Origin: a virus
DNA: 27,271 nucleotides
Strand: one strand, 5' to 3'
IMG/VR virus record: IMGVR_UViG_3300040801_003594
Coordinates: 1 to 27,271 of that record
The position numbers and the translations under genes are program-made. Positions 5,948 to 13,903 of the stretch are shown here, piece after piece (position 1 is the first letter of the stretch; each line of letters opens with the position of its first letter). The notes under the pieces were generated by a model. The model made no database searches. It was given only the letters and a program-made list of their open reading frames with translations, and was not told the origin of the DNA.

Positions 5948-7776
5948 GAGAGACTTTTGGTGGATCTGATTTATTAGAACAAGATAAGCTTGTCGATGGA
6001 GCACATGTCGATCAAAGCGAGGAAAACAGGGAAAAGGTCAAAGTTCTTTTATCTCAGTTTTTCAAATGGAAGTCTCACCGCGAACAGTATTCTAAAAATT
6101 GGATGGAATACTATAAGTTTTTCCGCGGTGCTCAATGGGATAGTCAAAGACCATCGTGGAAGTCATCCGAGGTTGTAAACCTCATCTGGTCAGCAATTCA
6201 AAGCCAGATACCGCTTCAGACAGATGTTCGGCCAAAGTTTTCTTTTCTCCCACAAGAACCTTCTGATATGCTCTTTGCATCAATCCTTGAAAAAATAGCC
6301 GATAGCGAATGGGAGAAATACAATTGGCTTAGGGTTGTCTTTGAAGTGATCCTTGATGGCTATATCTACGGCACTGGCTTTAGTTCTATGAACTATGATC
6401 CAGATATCGATTATGGTATTGGCGCAGCGGTTTATAAATCAGAAGATCCTTTCTACTGCTATCCTGATCCAGATTGCAATGATATCAATGATTCAATCTC
6501 GAGAGGTTTTTGGTATGTCCGCCCGATGACTACCTCTAGGCTCAAGTCAAAATATCCAAAGTTTGCAAACAAGATCAAAGGCGATGTCATAGATTTTATC
6601 GGTAAGCAAAGAGCCGATGTTAAATCATCTGGAACGTATGCGGAAAACAATACCGACAAAAACATGCCTGAGTACATGAGTTATAGCGCCACATATGATT
6701 GTAAGATCGAAAAGACTTTGGTGTTTGAGGGTTTTTTAAAACCTTCTGATATGGAAGAGATTGAAGAGGATGTGGAAGGCGAAAATGGCGAGACAAAAAA
6801 ACAATATACTATCAAGAAAAAACACCCAGAAGGACGGCACGTTGTAATAGCTAATGGCTTGCTTCTTTTGGATGAGGAAATGCCGTATGAAGACGGACTT
6901 ATCCCGTTTTCTCGTTACAATAATTACATACTTAGTAGAGAATTCTTTGGTGTAAGTGAGATCGAACAGCTTAAACCATCTCAAGTCGTATTCAATAAAA
7001 TACTTTCCTTTGCATTGGATTCCATGGCATTAATGGGTAACCCAATTTGGATATCCGATGATCCACAACTAGACATATCAAACCTCACCAACAAACCTGG
7101 ACTAGTAGTGCCAAAAAGCCCAGGTTCTACTGTTACACGAGAGATGGGAGTACCGCTTAACCCAGGATTTATGCAGATTCTTGATCGGCTTGTAGGCTGG
7201 TTTAACGATCAGGCAGGACAATCTGAGTTTTCAAGAGGAAACACAGAAGGTGCGGTTACTGCGGCTTCGGCTATTGAACAGCTTATCTCGGCATCGAGAA
7301 CCAGGATAAGACAACGGCAAAGAAACCTAGATGAGTATTTAAAAACGGTAGGAAGGCAATACGCCAACCGAGTTTTTGAGTTTTATAGTGTTCCAAAGAT
7401 CTATCGAATTACGAACGATGATGGTTCTAAGATGTTTATGAAGATGAGCATTGAAAACCAGGAAGGCGAAAATGGCGAGGCTGTTAGGATCGCCAAGGTT
7501 ACTCCATACAACGAATCGAAAACAGGTGAGATCCTTCCAGGAAGGCAAGAAACCCTTATCATCAAGGGAAATTTCGACATCAGGGTTAAAACTGGATCTG
7601 ACCTACCGTTCGAGGCAACGGATAAGGAAAGAAAGGCTTTGGCGTTATTTGATCGAGGGATCATAGACGAGGAAGAGGTTTTGGACCAGATCAACATGCC
7701 AAACAAAGAAAAGATATTGCAGCGTTTAGCCGAAAGACAGCAGATGCTAGCACAACAACAACAACAGGGGGCATAA
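5944..7776 (+). CDS. Portal protein
   Basis: The 610-residue protein lies between terminase and scaffold, the standard portal position, and resembles portals of short-tailed phages. Features include an N-terminal acidic/helical region, EVILDGYIYGTGFSSMNYDPD (about 132-152), a PDPDCNDINDS segment, and a helical EGAVTAASAIEQLISASRTRIRQRQRN near residues 435-460 that fits the crown/wing helices. Twelve copies would form the channel for DNA entry and exit. The C-terminus is Gln-rich (MLAQQQQQGA), encoded by CAA repeats. It overlaps the preceding gene by 4 bases. Assignment rests on position, length and pattern. Confidence 0.85.
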   Translation: MRETFGGSDLLEQDKLVDGAHVDQSEENREKVKVLLSQFFKWKSHREQYSKNWMEYYKFFRGAQWDSQRPSWKSSEVVNLIWSAIQSQIPLQTDVRPKFSFLPQEPSDMLFASILEKIADSEWEKYNWLRVVFEVILDGYIYGTGFSSMNYDPDIDYGIGAAVYKSEDPFYCYPDPDCNDINDSISRGFWYVRPMTTSRLKSKYPKFANKIKGDVIDFIGKQRADVKSSGTYAENNTDKNMPEYMSYSATYDCKIEKTLVFEGFLKPSDMEEIEEDVEGENGETKKQYTIKKKHPEGRHVVIANGLLLLDEEMPYEDGLIPFSRYNNYILSREFFGVSEIEQLKPSQVVFNKILSFALDSMALMGNPIWISDDPQLDISNLTNKPGLVVPKSPGSTVTREMGVPLNPGFMQILDRLVGWFNDQAGQSEFSRGNTEGAVTAASAIEQLISASRTRIRQRQRNLDEYLKTVGRQYANRVFEFYSVPKIYRITNDDGSKMFMKMSIENQEGENGEAVRIAKVTPYNESKTGEILPGRQETLIIKGNFDIRVKTGSDLPFEATDKERKALALFDRGIIDEEEVLDQINMPNKEKILQRLAERQQMLAQQQQQGA

Positions 7777-7777
7777 A

Positions 7778-8035
7778 ATGGCTGATATGATGCCACAAGA
7801 ACAACAAGGGCAAGGGGATGCCGGTGCTGTTATCGAGGTTGTAGGGCAAGGACTTGCAGCTTTACAAGATGGCTTGATGCAATCAAATGCACCGGATGAA
7901 GCTAAGCAGCTTATAACTCAGGCTTTAGAATCTTTTTTGAGAGTTGTTGAGATCATGGGTGGTGCTCCAAGTGGTCAACCACAAGCACAGCAACAACAAC
8001 AACAACAAATGGCGCAAAATGAACAAATGATATAG
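7778..8035 (+). CDS. Small Gln-rich protein between portal and scaffold (85 aa)
   Basis: It begins one base after the portal stop, with GGGGG as ribosome-binding site. The N-terminus is Gln/Gly-rich and the centre a predicted amphipathic helix (PDEAKQLITQALESFLRVVEIM). The C-terminus is a seven-glutamine run encoded by six CAA codons in tandem (7991-8008) plus a neighbouring CAG. Small proteins at this position are common in related gene orders and have no settled role; a scaffold or head-assembly accessory is possible. Confidence 0.65.
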   Translation: MADMMPQEQQGQGDAGAVIEVVGQGLAALQDGLMQSNAPDEAKQLITQALESFLRVVEIMGGAPSGQPQAQQQQQQQMAQNEQMI

Positions 8036-8042
8036 GTGAAAC

Positions 8043-8873
8043 ATGTCGGATTATGGATTAGATGAAAATATGTTGCAAGAACAGCCACAGGAGACAATAG
8101 AAACTCCAGTGGAACAACCAAGTGAAAAGCCTTCTTTTGAGTATTCAGCTAACGGGAAAACTGTAAAAGAGGACATCGATACAATTTTGAAAAGAGCTAG
8201 TCAGGGGTACAACTATGCTCAACATATGACATCGTTGAAACAACAACAATCGGACTTGGAATCAAGGATGAAACAAGCCCAGGAGTTGGAAAGCCAATGG
8301 AAGCCATACCAGGAGTATGCGCAGCAAAACCCTGAATGGGCTAACCATTGGAAACAGGCTTATGATAATCGGTTTAACTCGTTTTCTGGCCAACAAAATG
8401 AGCAACCATCTTATCAAAGCCAGGATAATAGCGAGGTTTCTGCGTTAAAAAGTCAGATTGCAGAACTACGTTCTCTTTACGACAAGGACAAAGAAACACG
8501 CATGGTCGAACAGCAGGATATTGAACTGAATAACCAAATAAATGAGGTTAAAAGTCTTTATCCTGATGTCGATTTTTCGTACTCTGATCCTGAAACCGGC
8601 AAATCTCTTGAATATGCAGTTTTGGAACATGGATCTTTACATGGGATCACTAGCTTTAAGGCAGCATTCAGGGATTTTTACCACGATCAGCTTATGCAAA
8701 ATGCCGTGTCAAGAGCCAAAGAGGATACGGCAAAAGAGTTACAAAACCGTCAGAAAAAGGGGTTTATGTCAACATCTGACACACCACAACTTATGACAAC
8801 ACAATCGAGAGATTCAAGGAAAAACATGTCCTACGAACAAATCATCCAGGAAGCGATGAGAGGACAATCATAA
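8043..8873 (+). CDS. Capsid scaffolding protein
   Basis: This protein of 276 residues sits immediately before the major capsid gene and has the classic scaffold look: acidic, Gln/Glu/Lys-rich, few hydrophobics and a long coiled coil (about 55-95, TSLKQQQSDLESRMKQAQEL). The N-terminal block (YSANGKTVKEDIDTILKRAS, then NYAQHM) is a pattern seen in many phage scaffolds. A basic C-terminus (NRQKKGF...SRDSRKNMSYEQI) could contact capsid protein. Scaffolds direct procapsid assembly and then leave. AGGTGA precedes the ATG. Confidence 0.8.
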   Translation: MSDYGLDENMLQEQPQETIETPVEQPSEKPSFEYSANGKTVKEDIDTILKRASQGYNYAQHMTSLKQQQSDLESRMKQAQELESQWKPYQEYAQQNPEWANHWKQAYDNRFNSFSGQQNEQPSYQSQDNSEVSALKSQIAELRSLYDKDKETRMVEQQDIELNNQINEVKSLYPDVDFSYSDPETGKSLEYAVLEHGSLHGITSFKAAFRDFYHDQLMQNAVSRAKEDTAKELQNRQKKGFMSTSDTPQLMTTQSRDSRKNMSYEQIIQEAMRGQS

Positions 8874-8886
8874 GGAGTGATTTAAC

Positions 8887-9807
8887 ATGTCATTAACAGA
8901 TCAGTTAACAAGCATTACCAGAAATCATATTGTTCCGAAGCTATACGACAATATATTTGATAGCAATCCTACCCTTGCAAAGTTTAAGAGCTCGGGCCGA
9001 TATGTTTCACAAAATGGCGGAACAACTATTGACGTACCGTTGAACTATGCGCAGACAACATCTAGCGGTTGGTATTCCGGTACTGAAACTTTACAAACTG
9101 CTGATAACGAAAATATCACCAAATCTTCTTATTCTTGGAAGTCAGCTTATGCTAACATTTCCGTAGCAGAGGAAGACAAGCTTAAGAATGGTGGAGATCT
9201 TGGAGTTATCAAGCTTTTGGCATCAAAGGCTATGATCGCAGAAAAAACATTAGCTGATATCCTTGGCACAGGTATCTTTTCCGATGGTACGACAGCAAAG
9301 TCAATCGTTGGTTTAAGAGATATTGTTGCTACTGATCAAACGGTTGGTGGCATTTCGCAGAGTACATCTAGCTGGTGGCAAGGGAACGTTGATTCAACAA
9401 CGACTACTCTAACCATCTCTGCCATGAATACTCAGTTTCAAAACGCAACGATTGGATCAGATGCTCCTGATTACATCGTGACCACAAGAGCCTTGTATAA
9501 TCTTTTTTATAACCTTCTACAGCCACAGCAACGGTTTTTAGATAAGGACATGGCGAAAGCTGGTTTTACATCTTTGATGTTCAACTCGGCTCCGGTGGTT
9601 ATCGACAGTCATTGTACTGCTGCTCATATGTTTATGCTCAACATGAAATATCTTGGGCTTTACTATCATCCAGAGCGAAACATGTATGCTTCTGAGTATA
9701 TGAAGCCAATCAACCAGGAGGTTTTGGTTTCTCGGATTTTGTGGATGGGTGCTTTGACATCCAGCAATAACAGAATGCATGCTAAATTATCGGCAATCAC
9801 AGCTTAA
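8887..9807 (+). CDS. Major capsid protein (HK97-fold, predicted)
   Basis: It has the strongest Shine-Dalgarno in the region (AAGGAGTGA), as expected for the most abundant virion protein, and follows the scaffold gene. The 306-residue product opens with SLTDQLTSITRNHIVPKLYDNIF and continues with GGTTIDVPLNYAQTT, typical of HK97-type capsid proteins with an N-terminal helix followed by a beta-rich E-loop region. The second half (DYIVTTRALYNLFYNLLQPQ; FNSAPVVIDSHC) matches the usual P-domain pattern. Fold and role are predicted from position, length and sequence character. Confidence 0.85.
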   Translation: MSLTDQLTSITRNHIVPKLYDNIFDSNPTLAKFKSSGRYVSQNGGTTIDVPLNYAQTTSSGWYSGTETLQTADNENITKSSYSWKSAYANISVAEEDKLKNGGDLGVIKLLASKAMIAEKTLADILGTGIFSDGTTAKSIVGLRDIVATDQTVGGISQSTSSWWQGNVDSTTTTLTISAMNTQFQNATIGSDAPDYIVTTRALYNLFYNLLQPQQRFLDKDMAKAGFTSLMFNSAPVVIDSHCTAAHMFMLNMKYLGLYYHPERNMYASEYMKPINQEVLVSRILWMGALTSSNNRMHAKLSAITA

Positions 9808-9822
9808 TTGGGGGTTTCTATT

Positions 9823-10293
9823 ATGGCGTATATTTCTGCAGATCCCGTAGTTTTCTACGGCAAATCTCATGTCACGGCTACTTTGAGCTCAAAGCATCCT
9901 GACGTTGGTACAATAAAAACCTTTGAAGATGGTAACACCTATGTTTGGGCTTATAACGAGTCTGAATCCGATATAAACCCAGGTTATTTGGCTCAGCTTA
10001 ATAGCGCAGCGACTGGTATGTCTGTCACTGTAACTAATGCGACTAATACTGGTCGTCCAGTAGGCGCAGTAAAACACGCTACATTGACCACAAACACATA
10101 TGGTTGGTTACTAAAAAGAGGTTTTGGAACAATTGAAATGAATGCTACATCAGGAACAATTGCTACCAGAGCTAATATTTTTGTTGGCGTTAATGGTGTT
10201 GGTGCTGTGACAGGTAGTGGTGAAGGACCAGTTGGTTATGCTTTAACTGCAATTGTTTCATCAGCTTCTGGTGAAGCTTATTTTAGTATTTAA
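9823..10293 (+). CDS. Putative capsid decoration/cement protein (156 aa)
   Basis: The preferred start is ATG 9823, which has GGGGG upstream; the TTG at 9808 is an alternative. The protein is small, beta-rich and full of Thr, Ala, Ser, Gly and Val (TGMSVTVTNATNTGRPVGA), with no cysteine. Directly after the major capsid gene, such proteins often bind the capsid surface. It lies immediately before the Maf-like glycosyltransferase gene, and with many surface-type Ser/Thr it is a leading candidate glycosylation target. No family was recognised with confidence. Confidence 0.6.
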   Translation: MAYISADPVVFYGKSHVTATLSSKHPDVGTIKTFEDGNTYVWAYNESESDINPGYLAQLNSAATGMSVTVTNATNTGRPVGAVKHATLTTNTYGWLLKRGFGTIEMNATSGTIATRANIFVGVNGVGAVTGSGEGPVGYALTAIVSSASGEAYFSI

Positions 10294-10319
10294 TGAAATT
10301 TGAAAGAGGATGATTTGAG

Positions 10320-11342
10320 ATGAAAAAAGTAAGACAGGTTTTGTTAGAGCTCCAGCCATACATCAATAGTGCTCCGATCTCTCATGGTGATGCGCACAAT
10401 CAAGCTTGCACCAATGATAACGCTACGATTGATAGGTGGGCTCAGCAATGGCTTTCCCAAATCAGATCAAATCATGCTTCTTATGGTCCATTTTCACAAC
10501 GATCTGTGGGGTCTTTGTACGGTGAGATACAAGGTGCTCCTACGGTTATTGTTGGAAGTGGACCATCTTTAAAAGAAAATGCTCATCTTTTGGTAGAAAA
10601 ACCAGAAAACATAAGAATTATATCATGCTTACACAACTTTCATTATTTGGAGGATTTAGGCGTTGACGTTGATTACTATGTGACTTTGGATGCCGGTGAG
10701 TTGACCATCAACGAAATCTCAGAAGGTGGTTTGAAATCAGAAGATGAGTATTTTGAACGAACGAAAGACAAGAAGCTTTTGGCATTTATCGGGACGCACC
10801 CAAAGCTTTTAGAAAAATGGCAAGGTGAAATCTATTTCTTTAACGCACCTGTGCCTGATGAGGCTTACACAAAAGAGGTAGATGAAATAGAACCTTTTCA
10901 TATCTATGTTGAATCCGGTGGGAATGTTCTTGGCGCTTCGATGATGTTAGCAAAAGGTATTCTCGGCTCTCAGATATCTATTTTTATCGGTGCTGATTTT
11001 GCTTTTTCTGACAGCGAAAAGATAAGCTTTCATGCTTGGGATTCAAAATATGATAAGGATCTTGGCCATTACATCATGGTTCCTTCCATTTTTGGGCATC
11101 GTCTTAGAACCTGGCAAAGCTATTATAATTTCAAACTTTGGTTTGATGTTGTGGCTCAAAGAATACCAGGGATCTATATCAATGCTACTGAAAATGGATG
11201 CCTTGGAGCATATCGAGAGGGTAACATCTGTCATATAAGACAGATGACATTAAAAGAATGTTTGGACATGTTTTCAGTTCACACAATTAAAAAACAAGCC
11301 TGTCTTGATCCATCAAACGATAGGCGAATTATTTTAATCTGA
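10320..11342 (+). CDS. DUF115/Maf-type glycosyltransferase homologue
   Basis: Maf proteins transfer pseudaminic or legionaminic acid from CMP donors to Ser/Thr of flagellins; the DUF115 core also occurs in other enzymes. Matches to the family are VIVGSGPSL (76-84), DVDYYVTLDA (116-125), GGNVLGASMMLAKGILGS (200-217), IFIGADFAFS (221-230) and YINATENGCLGA (286-297), which correspond to the nucleotide-binding core and the 'NATEGG' segment. At 340 residues it is essentially the core without the long extra domains of flagellar Maf proteins. The ATG follows GAGGATGATTTGAG. It lies among head genes rather than flagellar genes, so its acceptor is probably not flagellin. Activity is inferred. Confidence 0.75.
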   Translation: MKKVRQVLLELQPYINSAPISHGDAHNQACTNDNATIDRWAQQWLSQIRSNHASYGPFSQRSVGSLYGEIQGAPTVIVGSGPSLKENAHLLVEKPENIRIISCLHNFHYLEDLGVDVDYYVTLDAGELTINEISEGGLKSEDEYFERTKDKKLLAFIGTHPKLLEKWQGEIYFFNAPVPDEAYTKEVDEIEPFHIYVESGGNVLGASMMLAKGILGSQISIFIGADFAFSDSEKISFHAWDSKYDKDLGHYIMVPSIFGHRLRTWQSYYNFKLWFDVVAQRIPGIYINATENGCLGAYREGNICHIRQMTLKECLDMFSVHTIKKQACLDPSNDRRIILI

Positions 11343-11350
11343 GGTTTAAA

Positions 11351-11620
11351 ATGGCTTACACGACAAGCAATTTGGTTAAAACAGTTTTTGGTGACAAAAG
11401 AGTTTTTGGGATAAGAGTTACTACAGATGCGGCTACCGGACTTGTGGCTACTGGTTTGTCATATGTTGATAATGCTATGATAGCACCACAAAGTCTTAGT
11501 ACAGCAGCAATTAAGCTGGCAATTAATGAGGATTGTTCTGGCGCCGCAAGCGTTGGAAACATTGGTGTAACAGGATGCGCCAGCGGAGATGAGTTTTTGT
11601 TAACAGTTTTTGGAAGGTGA
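11351..11620 (+). CDS. Small Ala/Ser/Thr-rich structural-type protein (89 aa)
   Basis: The ATG at 11351 follows GAGGTTTAAA, 8 bases after the Maf-like gene. The product is 89 residues, beta-rich and neutral (VTTDAATGLVATGLSYVDNAM), with two cysteines (EDCSGAAS and TGCASGD). It is in the neck/decoration region and is probably a minor virion protein. The family is not recognised. Position next to the Maf-like gene makes it another possible acceptor. Confidence 0.6.
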   Translation: MAYTTSNLVKTVFGDKRVFGIRVTTDAATGLVATGLSYVDNAMIAPQSLSTAAIKLAINEDCSGAASVGNIGVTGCASGDEFLLTVFGR

Positions 11621-11624
11621 AACC

Positions 11625-11975
11625 ATGACTATTGGTCCAGTTAAACCGTACTCGATAACGATGAACAGCGGCACAACTTTAACGAGTGCCGTTGATCTAG
11701 GTGGTGGGTTTAATCATTATATGATTGGAATACCGACCATGACATCCGGCACAGATATTCGGTTAAGATGTTCGCCTACGGAAGATGGTACATACAGGCC
11801 ATTATATCTTGAGCCCGTTGCCGGAACAGCTACTCCTGTTATTTTTAATGTGGCATCATCGGTCACTAATTGTTATGTACCTGTGAAAACATCAGCGAGA
11901 TTTATAAAAGTGGAATTTACGACAGCTACAACCGCGAGCTCTCACGTTTTTGATTTAATTTGTAATGGGAATTAA
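11625..11975 (+). CDS. Small beta-rich structural-type protein (116 aa)
   Basis: The start is ATG 11625 with GGAAGGTGAAACC upstream; the longer frame from 11610 would overlap the previous gene. The sequence (GTTLTSAVDLGGGFNHYMIG; STEDGTY-like pattern RCSPTEDGTYRPLY; ARFIKVEFTT) reads as a beta-sandwich and resembles the small beta-sheet proteins often listed near phage decoration and neck genes. No catalytic motif is visible. A virion role is inferred from position and composition. Confidence 0.6.
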   Translation: MTIGPVKPYSITMNSGTTLTSAVDLGGGFNHYMIGIPTMTSGTDIRLRCSPTEDGTYRPLYLEPVAGTATPVIFNVASSVTNCYVPVKTSARFIKVEFTTATTASSHVFDLICNGN

Positions 11976-11978
11976 AAA

Positions 11979-12380
11979 ATGCCAAATGTAAAAGTAATTA
12001 ATATGAATAGTTTTGAATACTCCGAGATGTTTAACGGTGTCATGATAAAGATACCAGCTGGACAATCTATCACAATGGAATACTTTGAAGCTAACCAGTT
12101 TCTTGGGAAAATGAATTCTCTAAGTTTTGATAAAGATGGACGTATTGATCCTAGAAGCTATAAGATGCTCAAAATTGAGCCTGATGACGAAAAGCTAGCG
12201 CTTGAGGAAATAAATAGAACGAATAGCACAGATGAGAAATCAAGCGTTTTCGTCTGTCACGCTTGTGGGAAAGAGTTTAGAACGAAAAACGGACTTTTAA
12301 AGCACATCAAAGGATCTCATATTGAGGCTATGTCTGATAAGGATGCCCGTGATGAGCTATTAGATGACGAGGATGTCTGA
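11979..12380 (+). CDS. Neck-region protein with C-terminal C2H2 zinc finger (133 aa)
   Basis: Residues 1-70 form a small beta-type domain (IPAGQSITMEYFEANQFLGK), a pattern seen in phage neck-region proteins. A complete classic zinc finger follows: Cys93-x2-Cys96-x12-His109-x4-His114 (CHACGKEFRTKNGLLKHIKGSH), then an acidic tail (DARDELLDDEDV). Single C2H2 fingers are uncommon in bacteria and may bind DNA, protein or simply brace a short domain. The stop overlaps the next ATG (TGATG). Function is unknown; a virion or DNA-contacting role at the connector is speculative. Confidence 0.65.
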   Translation: MPNVKVINMNSFEYSEMFNGVMIKIPAGQSITMEYFEANQFLGKMNSLSFDKDGRIDPRSYKMLKIEPDDEKLALEEINRTNSTDEKSSVFVCHACGKEFRTKNGLLKHIKGSHIEAMSDKDARDELLDDEDV

Positions 12381-12817
12381 TGAAACTAAAAGGTAGGTGG
12401 TGGATCTCTTTGTATGGTCCAGAGTTAAAAGAACAGAGGGTTGGCAACAACGTTATAACCCAAGATGGGGTTAGCTTTGTGGCCAGCTTTCTGGGCCAAG
12501 CAGCGGCATCGGCAACGGTTTTCGACATGAAATATATAGCCGTTGGCACTGGATCTGCAGCGGAAGCTGATACGGATACGGCATTGGGTACGGAAGTAGC
12601 CAGAGCCACAGCCACAGTATCAAATGTAACCGGAGCTATATATCGTCTAACAGCTAATTTCACAAGTGGTGTTGCAGTTGGCGCTATAACAGAGTATGGC
12701 GTTTTCTCAACCGCTAGCTCAGCAGCAGGAACAATGCTGTCAAGGGACGTTGAAAGCGTTATTAATGTTGGTGCTAACGATACTTTGACGGCAATTACAG
12801 AAATCACATTGAGCTAA
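12380..12817 (+). CDS. Beta-rich tail/neck-type phage protein (145 aa)
   Basis: The sequence follows a pattern widespread in phage structural modules: an N-terminal 'NNVITQDGVSFVASFL', then a 'KYIAVGTGSAAEADTDTALG' block, an 'ITEYGVFSTAS' block and an 'LSRDVESVINV...DTLTAITEITLS' end. Such proteins are found near tail or fibre genes with no established role. The ATG overlaps the previous TGA. It is Ala/Thr/Val-rich with no cysteine. Confidence 0.65.
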   Translation: MKLKGRWWISLYGPELKEQRVGNNVITQDGVSFVASFLGQAAASATVFDMKYIAVGTGSAAEADTDTALGTEVARATATVSNVTGAIYRLTANFTSGVAVGAITEYGVFSTASSAAGTMLSRDVESVINVGANDTLTAITEITLS

Positions 12818-12820
12818 CAG

Positions 12821-13249
12821 ATGGCAGATTATACGACAACTTTTGTAAATACCCTTCGGGTTTATGGTGGTTCTGAAACCAACCGATGGGGATCTTTTAC
12901 ATGGGGAGTTGACAATTGGGGTACTACCCAGGATCTAGCTTTGTCCGTAGCCCATTTGATTTCTAATACGCTTGATATGTCCTCAACGGTTGGTAAGAAC
13001 GTATCACATGGATACACAAATATCTTTGGGCTTTCCTCAACGGTTGGTAAGAACGTATCACATGGATACACAAACGAGATGTCAGTTACAAACTCATTGA
13101 CATCGTTACATCTTTTAAATGGTGACTATTACTACAGGTTTCCAGGTGGGATAAACTTTGTAGGGAAAGTTTCAACTTCATTTACACTAAATTCAATTAC
13201 AACTAGTGCATGGAGTGAGGTTACTTTTACAACGACAACGTGGAGTTGA
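12821..13249 (+). CDS. Small repeat-containing structural protein (142 aa)
   Basis: Residues 23-34 read WGSFTWGVDNWG, a pattern that recurs in the nozzle-like protein encoded from 13904. Residues from 54 and 72 carry a duplicated segment (SSTVGKNVSHGYTN). The rest is Ser/Thr-rich and beta-like, ending TTTTWS. No Shine-Dalgarno beyond a weak purine stretch precedes ATG 12821, 3 bases after the previous stop, so coupling is likely. No family is recognised; a minor tail or neck component is inferred from context. Confidence 0.55.
   Translation: MADYTTTFVNTLRVYGGSETNRWGSFTWGVDNWGTTQDLALSVAHLISNTLDMSSTVGKNVSHGYTNIFGLSSTVGKNVSHGYTNEMSVTNSLTSLHLLNGDYYYRFPGGINFVGKVSTSFTLNSITTSAWSEVTFTTTTWS
12980..13074 (+). 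repeat. 54-bp-period direct repeat (two copies)
   Basis: Identical 41-base segments occur at 12980-13020 and 13034-13074, separated by 13 different bases, giving an 18-codon period in frame. Identity at all wobble positions indicates a recent duplication within the 142-residue protein. Confidence 0.9.
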
Positions 13250-13253
13250 TAAA

Positions 13254-13895
13254 ATGGCTTTAACTGTTTCTGATCTGATGGAACGTGCCCGTCAGAGATA
13301 TAATGCTGTGGGAGATGACTTTTTTTCTGATAAAATGTTAAGAGATGCAATATTTGATGCTCAAAGTGATCTTGCTAAAGAGGGTTGGGTTATCGAAAAA
13401 ACCCTTGAGACAACATCGGTAGCAGATCAAAGAGAGTATACCTACCCAGATAATACCCTTGCAATAAAAGAGGTTCGTTACGATAGCGATAAGCTTTGTA
13501 AGGTCACCTTAAGAGATGATCCAAAGACATCAAACGATGATCCAACCGGTACACCAGCAGACTATGCCATTTGGGATGAGGTTATCTTTTTGTTTCCTAC
13601 TCCCGACACAACTGGCGAAACCATCCAAATCAAAGTTTATAGTTATCCGCAAGATATAACATCAAATACAGATAGCATTGAGGTTCCACAAGAATATCGT
13701 GAGGATATTATAAACTATCTTAATTTCATCATGGCAACAAAAGATCAAAACTTTACCCTTGCAGATAGACTGCTTTCTCGGTGGGAAACAGCCATAGATA
13801 GAGCGAGAAGGCAGCGTCAAAGAAGACAACATGGTGATGATTTTTATACTGTACGGGATTGCTACTTTTCATCATCCAACATACCTCAAACGTAG
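13254..13895 (+). CDS. Head-to-tail adaptor (P22 gp4-like position)
   Basis: This 213-residue protein starts at ATG 13254 (GGAG upstream) with ALTVSDLMERARQRYNAVGDDFFSDKMLRDAIFDAQSDLAKEG, the helical opening of phage connector/adaptor proteins that bind the bottom of the portal. It continues with EYTYPDNTLAIKEVRYD and DEVIFLFPTPDTTGETI, characteristic of this group. The C-terminus is highly basic (RARRQRQRRQH). The order portal...adaptor...nozzle matches short-tailed phages. Role is inferred from sequence pattern and synteny. Confidence 0.75.
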   Translation: MALTVSDLMERARQRYNAVGDDFFSDKMLRDAIFDAQSDLAKEGWVIEKTLETTSVADQREYTYPDNTLAIKEVRYDSDKLCKVTLRDDPKTSNDDPTGTPADYAIWDEVIFLFPTPDTTGETIQIKVYSYPQDITSNTDSIEVPQEYREDIINYLNFIMATKDQNFTLADRLLSRWETAIDRARRQRQRRQHGDDFYTVRDCYFSSSNIPQT

Positions 13896-13903
13896 GTGGA
13901 GTT

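Noticed and set aside
5522-6004. 160-codon - strand frame spanning the terminase end, zinc-ribbon gene and portal start
   Set aside because: It covers three well-supported + strand genes and has a low-complexity, Phe/Ser-rich product typical of antisense frames.
12328-12807. 159-codon - strand frame
   Set aside because: It is antisense to the coupled beta-rich protein gene at 12380-12817; the Ala/Val/Thr-rich product is a reverse reading of that gene.
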